Source of the DNA: Mimachlamys varia
Lineage: Eukaryota; Mollusca; Bivalvia; Pectinida; Pectinidae
Direction: 5' to 3'
DNA length: 64,000 bases
Assembly: GCA_947623455.1 (NCBI GenBank)
Contig: OX392538.1
Location: 22,505,001-22,569,000, forward strand
Every line of letters begins with the position of its first letter. Within the stretch, counting starts at the first letter, position 1. A model generated the notes under the pieces. It made no database searches. It saw only the letters and a program-made list of their open reading frames with translations, and had not been told where the DNA came from. Shown piece after piece: positions 1 to 14,750 of the stretch. The translations under genes and the position numbers were made by a program.

Positions 1-160
1 CCCAATGACTCCAACCTTCCTACCAATTGTATGACATTCCCAATGACTACAACCTTTCTACCAATTGTATGACATTCCCAATGACTACAACCCTCCTACC
101 AATTGTATGACATTCTAAATGACTACAACCTTCCTACTAATTGTATGACATTCTAAATGA

Positions 161-650
161 CACCAACCTTCCTACCAATTGTATGACATTCTAAATGACT
201 ACAACCTTCCTACTAATTGTATGACATTCTAAATGACTTCAACCTTCCTACCAATTGTATGACATTCTAAATGACTCCAACCTTCCTACTAATTGTATGA
301 CATTCTAAATGACACCAACCTTCCTACCAATTGTATGACATTCTAAATGACTACAACCTTCCTACTAATTGTATGACATTCTAAATGACTTCAACCTTCC
401 TACCAATTGTATGACATTCTAAATGACTACAACCTTCCTACTAATTGTATGACATTCTAAATGACACCAACCTTCCTACCAATTGTATGACATTCTAAAT
501 GACTACAACATTCCTACTAATTGTATGACATTCTAAATGACTTCAACCTTCCTACCAATTGTATGACATTCTAAATGACTACAACCTTCCTACTAATTGT
601 ATGACATTCTAAATGACTACAACCTTCCTACCAATTGTATGACATTCCCA
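161..650. repeat. 4-mer higher-order repeat (152 bp) in the satellite
   Basis: Monomer variants follow a regular order here: CACC-type with ACCAATT, then CTAC-type with ACTAATT, then CTTC-type with ACCAATT, then CTAC-type with ACTAATT. The CACCAAC variant begins at 161, 313 and 465, exactly 152 bp (4 x 38) apart. A similar order returns at about 1,030-1,270. This is a true higher-order repeat, not random variation. Confidence 0.85.
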
Positions 651-3600
651 ATGACTCCAACCTTCCTACCAATTGTATGACATTCTAAATGACTTCAACC
701 TTCCTACCAATTGTATGACATTCTAAATGACACCAACCTTCCTACCAATTGTATGACATTCCAAATGACTACAACCTTCCTACAAATTGTATGACATTCC
801 CAATGACTCCAACCTTCCTACCAATTGTATGACATTCTAAATGCATTCAACCTTCCTACCAATTGTATGACATTCTAAATGACTACAACCTTCCTACTAA
901 TTGTATGACATTCTAAATGACACCAACCTTCCTACCAATTGTATGACATTCCAAATGACTACAACCTTCCTACCAATTGTATGACATTCCCAATGACTAC
1001 AACCTTCCTACCAATTGTATGACATTCTAAATGACACCAACCTTCCTACCAATTGTATGACATTCTAAATGACTACAACCTTCCTACTAATTGTATGACA
1101 TTCTAAATGACTTCAACCTTCCTACCAATTGTATGACATTCTAAATGACTACAACCTTCCTACTAATTGTATGACATTCTAAATGACACCAACCTTCCTA
1201 CCAATTGTATGACATTCTAAATGACTACAACCTTCCTACTAATTGTATGACATTCTAAATGACGACAACCTTCCTTCCAATTGTATGACATTCTAAATGA
1301 CTACAACCTTCCTACCAATTGTATGACATTCTAAATGACTACAACCTTCTTACCAATTGTATGACATTCCCAATGACTCCAACCTTCCTACCAATTGTAT
1401 GACATTCTAAATGACTTCAACCTTCCTACCAATTGTATGACATTCTAAATGACTACAACCTTCCTACTAATTGTATGACATTCTAAATGACACCAACCTT
1501 CCTACCAATTGTATGACATTCCAAATGACTACAACCTTCCTACCAATTGTATGACATTCTAAATGACTACAACCTTGCTACTAGTTGTATGACATTCTAA
1601 ATGACTACAACCTTCCTACCAATTGTATGACATTCCCAATGACTCCAACCTTCCTACCAATTGTATGACATTCTAAATGACTTCAACCTTCCTACCAATT
1701 GTATGACATTCTAAATGACTACAACCTTCCTACTAATTGTATGACATTCTAAATGACACCAACCTTCCTACCAATTGTATGACATTCCAAATGACTACAA
1801 CCTTCCTACCAATTGTATGACATTCCCAATGACTACAACCTTCCTACCAATTGTATGACATTCTAAATGACACCAACCTTCCTACCAATTGTATGACATT
1901 CCCAATGACTACAACCTTCCTACCAATTGTATGACATTCTAAATGACTACAACCTTCCTACCAATTGTATGACATTCCCAATAACTACAACCTTCCTACC
2001 AATTGTATGACATTCCCAATGACTCCAACCTTCCTACCAATTGTATGACATTCCCAATGACTACAACTTTCCTACCAATATATGACATTCCCAATGACTA
2101 CAACCTTCCTACCAATTGTATGACATTCCCAATGACTACAACCTTCCTACCAATTGTATGACATTCTAAATGACTACAACCTTCCTACCAATTGTATGAC
2201 ATTCCCAATGACTACAACCTTCCTACCAATTGTAAGACATTCCCAATGATTACAACCTTCCTACCAATTGTATGACATTCCCAATGACTACAACCTTCCT
2301 ACCAATTGTATGACATTCCCAATGACTACAACCTTCCTACCAATTGGATGACATTCCCAATGACTACAACCTTCCTACCAATTGTATGACATTTCAAATG
2401 ACTACAACCTTCCTACCAATTGTATGACATTCTAAATGACTACAACCTTCCTACCAATTGTATGACATTCTAAATGACTACAACCTTCCTACCAATTGTA
2501 TGACATTCCCAATGACTACAACCTTCCTACCAATTGTATGACATTCTAAATGATACCAACCTTCCTACCAATTGTATGACATTCCCAATGACTACAACCT
2601 TCCTACCAATTGTATGACATTCCAAATGACTACAACCTTCCTACCAATTGTATGACACTCCCAATGACTACAACCTTCCTACCAATTGTAAGACATTCCC
2701 AATGACTACAACCTTCCTACCAATTGTATGACATTCCCAATGACTACAACCTTTCTACCAATTGTATGACATTCCCAATGACCAAAACCTTCCTACCAAT
2801 TGTAAGACATTCCCAATGACTACAACCTTCCTACCAATTGTAAGACATTCCCAATGACCCTACAACCTTCCTACCAATTGTAAGACATTCCCAATGACTA
2901 CAACCTTTCTACCAATTGTATGACATTCCCAATGACTACAACCTTCCTACCAATTGTATGACATTCTAAATGACTTCAACCTTTCTACCAATTGTATGAC
3001 ATTCCCAATGACTACAACCTTCCTACCAATTGTAAGACATTCCCAATGACTACAACCTTCCTACCAATTGTAAGACATTCCCAATGACTACAACCTTCCT
3101 ACCAATTGTAAGACATTCCCAATGACTACAACCTTTCTACCAATTGTAAGACATTCCCAATGACTACAACCTTTCTACCATTTGTATGACATTCCCAATG
3201 ACTACAACCTTCCTACCAATTGTATGACATTCCCAATGACTACAACCTTTCTACCAATTGTATGACATTCCCAATGACTACAACCTTCCTACCAATTGTA
3301 AGACATTCCCAATGACTACAACCTTCCTACCAATTGTAAGACATTCCCAATGACTACAACTTTTCTACAAAATTGTATGACATTCCCAATGACTACAACC
3401 TTCCTACCAATTGTATGACATTCTAAATGACTTCAACCTTCCTACCAATTGTATGACATTCTAAATGACTACAACCTTCCTACTAATTGTATGACATTCT
3501 AAATGACACCAACCTTCCTACCAATTGTATGACATTCCAAATGACTACAACCTTCCTACCAATTGTATGACATTCTAAATGACTACAACCTTCCTACCAA

Positions 3601-6600
3601 TTGTATGACATTCTAAATGACTACAACCTTCCTACAAATTGTATGACATTCCCAATGACTCCAACCTTCCTACCAATTGTATGACATTCTAAATGACTTC
3701 AACCTTCCTACCAATTGTATGACATTCTAAATGACTACAACCTTCCTACTAATTGTATGACATTCTAAATGACTACAACCTTCCTACCAATTGTATGACA
3801 TTCCAAATGACTACAACCTTCCTACCAATTGTATGACATTCCCAATGACTACAACCTTCCTACCAATTGTATGACATTCTAAATGACACCAACCTTCCTA
3901 CCAATTGTATGACATTCCCAATGACTACAACCTTCCTACCAATTGTATGACATTCTAAATGACTACAACCTTCCTACCAATTGTATGACATTCTAAATGA
4001 CTACAACCTTCCTACCAATTGTATGACATTCCCAATGACTACAACCTTCCTACCAATTGTATGACATTCCCAATGACTACAACCTTCCTACCAATTGTAT
4101 GACATTCCCAATGACTACAACCTTCCTACCAATTGTATGACATTCCCAATGACTACAACTTTCCTACCAATATATGACATTCCGAATGACTACAACCTTC
4201 CTACCAATTGTATGACTTTCCCAATGACTCCAACCTTCCTACCAATTGTATGACATTCCCAATGACTACAACTTTCCTACCAATATATGACATTCCCAAT
4301 GACTACAACATTCCTACCAATTGTATGACATTCCCAATTACTACAACCTTCCTACCAATTGTATGACATTCTAAATGACTACAACCTTCCTACCAATTGT
4401 AAGACATTCCCAATGACTACAACCTTCCTACCAATTGTATGACATTCCCAATGACTACAACCTTCCTACCAATTGTATGACATTCCCAATGACTCCAACC
4501 TTCCTACCAATTGGATGACATTCCCAATGACTACAACCTTCCTACCAATTATATGACATTCCAAATGACTACAACCTTCCTACCAATTGTATGACATTCT
4601 AAATGACACCAACCTTCCTACCAATTGTATGACATTCCCAATGACTACAACCTTCCTACCAATTGTATGACATTCTAAATGACTACAACCTTCCTACCAA
4701 TTGTATGACATTCTAAATGACTACAACCTTCCTACCAATTGTATGACATTCCCAATGACTACAACATTCCTACCAATTGTATGACATTCTAAATGACTAC
4801 AACCTTCCTACCAATTGTATGACATTCCCAATGACTACAACCTTCCTACCAATTGTAAGACATTCCCAATGACTACAACCTTCCTACCAATTGTAAGACA
4901 TTCCCAATGACTACAACATTCCTACCAATTGTATGACATTCCCAATGACTACAACCTTCCTACCAATTGTAAGACATTCCCAATGACTACAACCTTCCTA
5001 CCAATTGTAAGACATTCCCAATGACTACAACCTTCCTACCAATTGTAAGACATTCCCAATGACTACAACCTTTCTACCGATTGTATGACATTCCCAATGA
5101 CTACAACCTTCCTACCAATTGTAAGACATTCCCAATGACTACAACCTTCCTACCAATTGTAAGACATTCCCAATGACTACAACCTTCCTACCAATTGTAA
5201 GACATTCCCAATGACTACAACCTTCCTACCAATTGTAAGACATTCCCAATGACTACAACCTTTCTACCAATTGTAAGACATTCCCAATGACTACAACCTT
5301 TCTACCAATTGTATGACATTCCCAATGACTACAACCTTCCTACCAATTGTATGACATTCCCAATGACTACAACCTTTCTACCAATTGTATGACATTCCCA
5401 ATGACTACAACCTTCCTACCAATTGTAAGACATTCCCAATGACTACAACCTTCCTACCAATTGTAAGACATTCCCAATGACTACAACTTTTCTACAAAAT
5501 TGTATGACATTCTAAATGACTACAACCTTCCTACCAATTGTATGACATTCCCAATGACTACAACTTTTCTACCAATTGTAAGACATTCCCAATGACTACA
5601 ACCTTCCTACCAATTGTAAGACATTCCCAATGACTACAACCTTCCTACCAATTGTATGACATTCCCAATGACTACAACCTTCCTACCAATTGTATGACAT
5701 TCCCAATGACTACAACCTTCCTACCAATTGAAAGACATTCCCAATGACTACAACCTTCCTACCAATTGTATGACATTCTAAATGACTACAACCTTCCTAC
5801 CAATTGTAAGACATTCCCAATGACTACAACCTTCCTACCAATTGTAAGACATTCTAAATGACTACAACCTTCCTACCAATTGTATGACATTCCCAATGAC
5901 CCTTCAACCTTCCTACCAATTGTATGACATTCCCAATGACTACAACCTTCCTACCAATTGTATGTCATTCTAAATGACTACAACCTTCCTACCAATTGTA
6001 AGACATTCCCAATGACTACAACTTTCCTACCAATTGTAAGACATTCCCAATGACTACAACCTTCCTACCAATTGTAAGACATTCCCAATGACTACAACCT
6101 TCCTACCACTTGTATGACATTCTAAATGACACCAACCTTCCTCCCAATTGTAAGACATTCTAAATGACACCAACCTTCCTCCCAATTGTAAGACATTCCC
6201 AATGACTACAACCTTCCTTCCAATTGTAAGACATTCCCAATGACTACAACTTTCCTACCAATTGTAAGACATTCCCAATGACTACAACCTTCCTACCAAT
6301 TGTAAGACATTCCCAATGACTACAACCTTCCTACCAATTGTATGACATTCCCAATGACTACAACCTTCCTACCAATTGTATGACATTCTAAATGACACCA
6401 ACCTTCCTACCAATTGTAAGACATTTCAAATGACTACAACCTTTCTACCAATTGTATGACATTCCCAATGACTACAACCTTCCTTCCAATTGTAAGACAT
6501 TCCCAATGACTACAACCTTCCTACCAATTGTATGACATTCCCAATGACTACAACCTTCCTACCAATTGTATGACATTCCAAATGACTACAACCTTCCTAC

Positions 6601-8749
6601 CAATTGTATGACATTCCCAATGACTACAACCTTTCTACCAATTGTAAGACATTCCCAATGACTACAACCTTTCTACCAATTGTAAGACAGTCCCAATGAC
6701 TACAACCTTCCTACCAATTGTAAGACATTCCCAATGACTACAACCTTCCTACTAATTGTATGACATTCCCAATGACTACAACTTTCCTACCAATATATGA
6801 CATTCCCAATGACTACAACCTTCCTACCAATTGTATGACATTCCCAATTACTACAACCTTCCTACCAATTGTATGACATTCTAAATGACTACAACCTTCC
6901 TACCAATTGTATGACATTCCCAATGACTACAACCTTCCTACCAATTGTAAGACATTCCCAATGACTACAACCTTCCTACCAATTGTATGACATTCCCAAT
7001 GACTACAACCTTCCTACCAATTGTATGACATTCCCAATGACTCCAACCTTCCTACCAATTGGATGACATTCCCAATGACTACAACCTTCCTACCAATTGT
7101 ATGACATTCCAAATGACTACAACCTTCCTACCAATTGTATGACATTCCCAATGACTACAACATTCCTACCAATTGTATGACATTCCAAATGACTACAACC
7201 TTCCTACCAATTGTATGACACTCCCAATGACTACAACCTTCCTACCAATTGTAAGACATTCCCAATGACTACAACCTTCCTACCAATTGTAAGACATTCC
7301 CAATGACTACAACCTTTCTACCAATTGTATGACATTCCCAATGACTACAACCTTCCTACCAATTGTAAGACATTCCCAATGACTACAACCTTCCTACCAA
7401 TTGTAAGACATTCCCAATGACTACAACCTTCCTACCAATTGTAAGACATTCCCAATGACTACAACCTTTCTACCAATTGTATGACATTCCCAATGACTAC
7501 AACTTTCCTACCAATTGTAAGACATTCCCAATGACTACAACCTTCCTACCAATTGTAAGACATTCCCAATGACTACAACCTTCCTACCAATTGTAAGACA
7601 TTCCCAATGACTACAACCTTCCTACCAATTGTATGACATTCCCAATGACTACAACCTTCCTACAAATTGTATGACATTCCCAATGACTACAACCTTTCTA
7701 CCAATTGTATGACATTCCCAATGACTACAACCTTCCTACCAATTGTAAGACATCCCCAATGACTACAACCTTCCTACCAATTGTAAGACATTCCCAATGA
7801 CTACAACTTTTCTACAAAATTGTATGACATTCCAAATGACTACAACCTTCCTACCAATTGTATGACATTCTAAATGACTACAACTTTTCTACCAATTGTA
7901 AGACATTCCCAATGACTACAACCTTCCTACCAATTGTAAGACATTCCCAATGACTCCAACCTTCCTACCAATTGTATGACATTCCCAATGACTACAACCT
8001 TCCTACCAATTGTATGACATTCCCAATGACTACAACCTTCCTACCAATTGAAAGACATTCCCAATGACTACAACCTTCCTACCAATTGTATGACATTCTA
8101 AATGACTACAACCTTCCTACCAATTGTAAGACATTCCCAATGACTACAACCTTCCTACCAATTGTAAGACATTCTAAATGACTACAACCTTCCTACCAAT
8201 TGTATGACATTCCCAATGACCCTTCAACCTTCCTACCAATTGTTTGACATTCCCAATGACTACAACCTTCCTACCAATTGTATGTCATTCTAAATGACTA
8301 CAACCTTCCTACCAATTGTAAGACATTCCCAATGACTACAACCTTCCTACCAATTGTAAGACATTCCCAATGACTACAACCTTCCTACCAATTGTAAGAC
8401 ATTCCCAATGACTACAACCTTCCTACCAATTGTAAGACATTCCCAATGACTACAACCTTCCTACCACTTGTATGACATTCTAAATGACACCAACCTTCCT
8501 ACCAATTGTAAGACATTCCCAATGACTACAACCTTCCTTCCAATTGTAAGACATTCCCAATGACTACAACTTTCCTACCAATTGTAAGACATTCCCAATG
8601 ACTACAACCTTCCTACCAATTGTAAGACATTCCCAATGACTACAACCTTCCTACCAATTGTAAGACATTCCCAATGACTACAACCTTCCTACCAATTGTA
8701 AGACATTCCCAATGACTACAACCTTCCTACCAATTGTATGACATTCCCA

Positions 8750-11700
8750 ATGACTACAACCTTCCTACCAATTGTATGACATTCTAAATGACACCAACCT
8801 TCCTACCAATTGTAAGACATTCCAAATGACTACAACCTTTCTACCAATTGTATGACATTCCCAATGACTACAACCTTCCTTCCAATTGTAAGACATTCCC
8901 AATGACTACAACCTTCCTACCAATTGTATGACATTCCCAATGACTACAACCTTCCTACCAATTGTATGACATTCCAAATGACTACAACCTTCCTACCAAT
9001 TGTATGACCTTCCCAATGACTACAACCTTTCTACCAATTGTAAGACATTCCCAATGACTACAACCTTTCTACCAATTGTAAGACAGTCCCAATGACTACA
9101 ACCTTCCTACCAATTGTAAGACATTCCCAATGACTACAACCTTCCTACTAATTGTATGACATTCCCAATGACTCCAACCTTCCTACCAATTGGATGACAT
9201 TCCCAATGACTACAACCTTCCTACCAATTGTATGACATTCCAAATGACTACAACCTTCCTACCAATTGTATGACATTCTAAATGACACCAACCTTCCTAC
9301 CAATTGTATGACATTCCCAATGACTACAACCTTCCTACCAATTGTATGACATTCCCAATGACTACAACCTTCCTACCAATTGTATGACATTCTAAACGAC
9401 ACCAACCTTCCTACCAATTGTATGACATTCCCAATGACTACAACATTCCTACCAATTGTATGACATTCCAAATGACTACAACCTTCCTACCAATTGTATG
9501 ACACTCCCAATGACTACAACCTTCCTACCAATTGTATGACATTCCCAATGACTACAACCTTCCTACCAATTGTAAGACATTCCCAATGACTACAACCTTT
9601 CTACCAATTGTATGACATTCCCAATGACTACAACCTTCCTACCAATTGTAAGACATTCCCAATGACTACAACCTTCCTACCAATTGTAAGACATTCCCAA
9701 TGACTACAACCTTCCTACCAATTGTAAGACATTCCCAATGACTACAACCTTTCTACCAATTGTATGACATTCCCAATGACTACAACCTTCCTACCAATTG
9801 TAAGACATTCCCAATGACTACAACCTTCCTACCAATTGTAAGACATTCCCAATGACTACAACCTTCCTACCAATTGTATGACATTCCCAATGACTACAAC
9901 CTTTCTACCAATTGTATGACATTCCCAATGACTACAACCTTCCTACCAATTGTATGACATTCCCAATGACTACAACCTTTCTACCAATTGTATGACATTC
10001 CCAATGACTACAACCTTCCTACCAATTGTAAGACATTCCCAATGACTACAACCTTCCTACCAATTGTATGACATTCCCAATGACTACAACCTTTCTACCA
10101 ATTGTATGACATTCCCAATGACTACAACCTTCCTACCAATTGTAAGACATTCCCAATGACTACAACCTTCCTACCAATTGTAAGACATTCCCAATGACTA
10201 CAACTTTTCTACAAAATTGTATGACATTCCAAATGACTACAACCTTCCTACCAATTGTATGACATTCCCAATGACTACAACTTTTCTTCCAATTGTAAGA
10301 CATTCCCAATGACTACAACCTTCCTACCAATTGTAAGACATTCCCAATGACTACAACCTTCCTACCAATTGTATGACATTCCCAATGACTACAACCTTCC
10401 TACCAATTGTATGACATTCCCAATGACTACAACCTTCCTACCAATTGAAAGACATTCCCAAATACTACAACCTTCCTACCAATTGTAAGGCATTCTAAAT
10501 GACTACAACCTTCCTACCAATTGTATGACATTCCCAATGACCCTTCAACCTTCCTACCAATTGTATGACATTCCCAATGACTACAACCTTCCTACCAATT
10601 GTATGTCATTCTAAATGACTACAACCTTCCTACCAATTGTAAGACATTCCCAATGACTACAACTTTCCTACCAATTGTAAGACATTCCCAATGACTACAA
10701 CCTTCCTACCAATTGTAAGACATTCCCAATGACTACAACCTTCCTACCAATTGTAAGACATTCCCAATGACTACAACTTTCCTACCAATATATGACATTC
10801 CCAATGACTACAACCTTCCTACCAATTGTATGACATTCGGAATGACTACAACCTTCCTACCACTTGTATGACATTCTAAATGACACCAACCTTCCTACCA
10901 ATTGTAAGACATTCCCAATGACTACAACCTTCCTTCCAATTGTAAGACATTCCCAATGACTACAACTTTCCTACCAATTGTAAGACATTCCCAATGACTA
11001 CAACCTTCCTACCAATTGTAAGACATTCCCAATGACTACAACCTTCCTACCAATTGTAAGACATTCCCAATGACTACAACCTTCCTACCAATTGTAAGAC
11101 ATTCCCAATGACTACAACCTTCCTACCAATTGTATGACATTCCCAATGACTACAACCTTCCTACCAATTGTATGACATTCTAAAAGACACCAACCTTCCT
11201 ACCAATTGTAAGACATTCCAAATGACTACAACCTTTCTACCAATTGTATGACATTCCCAATGACTACAACCTTCCTTCCAATTGTAAGACATTCCCAATG
11301 ACTACAACCTTCCTACCAATTGTATGACATTCCCAATGACTACAACCTTCCTACCAATTGTATGACATTCCAAATGACTACAACCTTCCTACCAATTGTA
11401 TGACATTCCCAATGACTACAACCTTTCTACCAATTGTAAGACATTCCCAATGACTACAACCTTTCTACCAATTGTAAGACAGTCCCAATGACTACAACCT
11501 TCCTACCAATTGTAAGACATTCCCAATGACTACAACCTTCCTACTAATTGTAAGACATTTCCAATGACTACAACCTTTCTACCAATTGTATGACATCCCA
11601 ATGACTACAACCTTCCTACCAATTGTAAGACATTCCCAATGACTACAACCTTCCTACCAATTGTAAGACATTCCCAATGACTACAACCTTCCTACCAATT

Positions 11701-12690
11701 GTAAGACATTCCAAATGACTACAACCTTCCTACCAATTGTAAGACATTCCCAATGACTACAACCTTCCTACCAATTGTAAGACATTCCCAATGACTACAA
11801 CCTTCCTACCAAATATATGACATTCCCAATGACTACAACTTTCCTACCAATTGTAAGACATTCCCAATGACTACAACCTTCCTATCAATTGTAAGACATT
11901 CCCAATGACTACAACCTTCCTACCAAATATATGACATTCCCAATGACTACAACCTTCCTTCCAATTGTAAGACATTCCCAATGACTACAACCTTCCTTCC
12001 AATTGTAAGACATTCCCAATGACTACAACCTTCCTACCAATTGTATGACATTCTAAATGACTACAACCTTCCTACCAATTGTAAGACATTCCCAATGACT
12101 ACAACCTTCCTACCAATTGTATGACATTCTAAATGACTACAACCTTCCTACCAATTGTATGACATTCTAAATGACTACAACCTTCCTACCAATTGTAAGA
12201 CATTCCCAATGACTACAACCTTCCTACCAATTGTAAGACATTCCCAATGACTACAACCTTCCTACCAATTGTATGACATTCTAAATGACTACAACCTTCC
12301 TACCAATTGTAAGACATTCCCAATGACTACAACCTTCCTACCAATTGTATGACATTCCCAATGACTACAACCTTTCTACCAATTGTATGACATTCCCAAT
12401 GACTTCAACCTTCCTTCCAATTGTATGACATTCCCAATGACTACAACCTTCCTACCAATTGTATGACATTCCCAATGACTACAACCTTCCTACCAATTGT
12501 ATGACATTCCCAATGACTACAACCTTTCTACCAATTGTAAGACATTCCCAATGACTACAACCTTCCTACCAATTGTATGACATTCCCAATGACTACAACC
12601 TTCCTACCAATTGTATGACATTCCCAATGACTACAACCTTCCTACCAATTGTATGACATTCTAAATGACTACAACCTTCCTACCAATTGT
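8750..12690. repeat. Long satellite duplication, copy 1
   Basis: Rare monomer markers in this block recur exactly 5,361 bp downstream: AGACAGTCCC at 9,081 and 14,442; TTGGATGACA at 9,190 and 14,551; CAACTTTTCTACAAAATTG at 10,201 and 15,562; TGACATTCGG at 10,831 and 16,192; the AAATATATGAC variants near 11,813 and 17,174. The block is about 3.9 kb. Small differences show the copies are not identical. Confidence 0.85.
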
Positions 12691-13534
12691 ATGACATTCT
12701 AAATGACTACAACTTTTCTACCAATTGTAAGACATTCCCAATGACTCCAACCTTCCAACCAATTGTATGACATTCCCAATGACTACAACCTTCCTACCAA
12801 TTGTATGACATTCCCAATGACTACAACCTTCCTACCAATTGAAAGACATTCCCAATGACTACAACCTTCCTACCAATTGTATGACATTCTAAATGACTAC
12901 AACCTTCCTACCAATTGTAAGACATTCCCAATGACTACAACCTTCCTACCAATTGTAAGACATTCTAAATGACTACAACCTTCCTACCAATTGTATGACA
13001 TTCCCAATGACCCTTCAACCTTCCTACCAATTGTATGACATTCCCAATGACTACAACCTTCCTACCAATTGTATGTCATTCTAAATGACTACAACCTTCC
13101 TACCAATTGTAAGACATTCCCAATGACTACAACTTTCCTACCAATTGTAAGACATTCCCAATGACTACAACCTTCCTACCAATTGTAAGACATTCCCAAT
13201 GACTACAACCTTCCTACCAATTGTAAGACATTCCCAATGACTACAACCTTCCTACCAATTGTAAGACATTCCCAATGACTACAACCTTCCTTCCAATTGT
13301 AAGACATTCCCAATGACTACAACTTTCCTACCAATTGTAAGACATTCCCAATGACTACAACCTTCCTACCAATTGTAAGACATTCCCAATGACTACAACC
13401 TTCCTACCAATTGTAAGACATTCCCAATGACTACAACCTTCCTACCAATTGTAAGACATTCCCAATGACTACAACCTTCCTACCAATTGTATGACATTCC
13501 CAATGACTACAACCTTCCTACCAATTGTATGACA

Positions 13535-14750
13535 TTCTAAATGACACCAACCTTCCTACCAATTGTAAGACATTCCAAATGACTACAACCTTTCTACCAA
13601 TTGTATGACATTCCCAATGACTACAACCTTCCTTCCAATTGTAAGACATTCCCAATGACTACAACCTTCCTACCAATTGTATGACATTCCCAATGACTAC
13701 AACCTTCCTACCAATTGTATGACATTCCAAATGACTACAACCTTCCTACCAATTGTATGACATTCCCAATGACTACAACCTTTCTACCAATTGTAAGACA
13801 TTCCCAATGACTACAACCTTTCTACCAATTGTAAGACAGTCCCAATGACTACAACCTTCCTACCAATTGTAAGACATTCCCAATGACTACAACCTTCCTA
13901 CTAATTGTATGACATTCCCAATGACTCCAACCTTCCTACCAATTGGATGACATTCCCAATGACTACAACCTTCCTACCAATTGTATGACATTCCAAATGA
14001 CTACAACCTTCCTACCAATTGTATGACATTCTAAATGACACCAACCTTCCTACCAATTGTATGACATTCCCAATGACTACAACCTTCCTACCAATTGTAT
14101 GACATTCCCAATGACTACAACCTTCCTACCAATTGTATGACATTCTAAATGACACCAACCTTCCTACCAATTGTAAGACATTCCAAATGACTACAACCTT
14201 TCTACCAATTGTATGACATTCCCAATGACTACAACCTTCCTTCCAATTGTAAGACATTCCCAATGACTACAACCTTCCTACCAATTGTATGACATTCCCA
14301 ATGACTACAACCTTCCTACCAATTGTATGACATTCCAAATGACTACAACCTTCCTACCAATTGTATGACATTCCCAATGACTACAACCTTTCTACCAATT
14401 GTAAGACATTCCCAATGACTACAACCTTTCTACCAATTGTAAGACAGTCCCAATGACTACAACCTTCCTACCAATTGTAAGACATTCCCAATGACTACAA
14501 CCTTCCTACTAATTGTATGACATTCCCAATGACTCCAACCTTCCTACCAATTGGATGACATTCCCAATGACTACAACCTTCCTACCAATTGTATGACATT
14601 CCAAATGACTACAACCTTCCTACCAATTGTATGACATTCTAAATGACACCAACCTTCCTACCAATTGTATGACATTCCCAATGACTACAACCTTCCTACC
14701 AATTGTATGACATTCCCAATGACTACAACCTTCCTACCAATTGTATGACA
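13535..14750. repeat. 608-bp (16-monomer) tandem duplication
   Basis: AGACAGTCCC at 13,834 and 14,442 are 608 bp apart (16 x 38). The flanking variant order, including CTAAATGACACC, CCTTCCTTCC, TTTCTACC and TTGGATGAC monomers, matches in both halves. It sits at the start of the 5,361-bp-offset copy, so it probably arose by unequal exchange. Confidence 0.8.
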
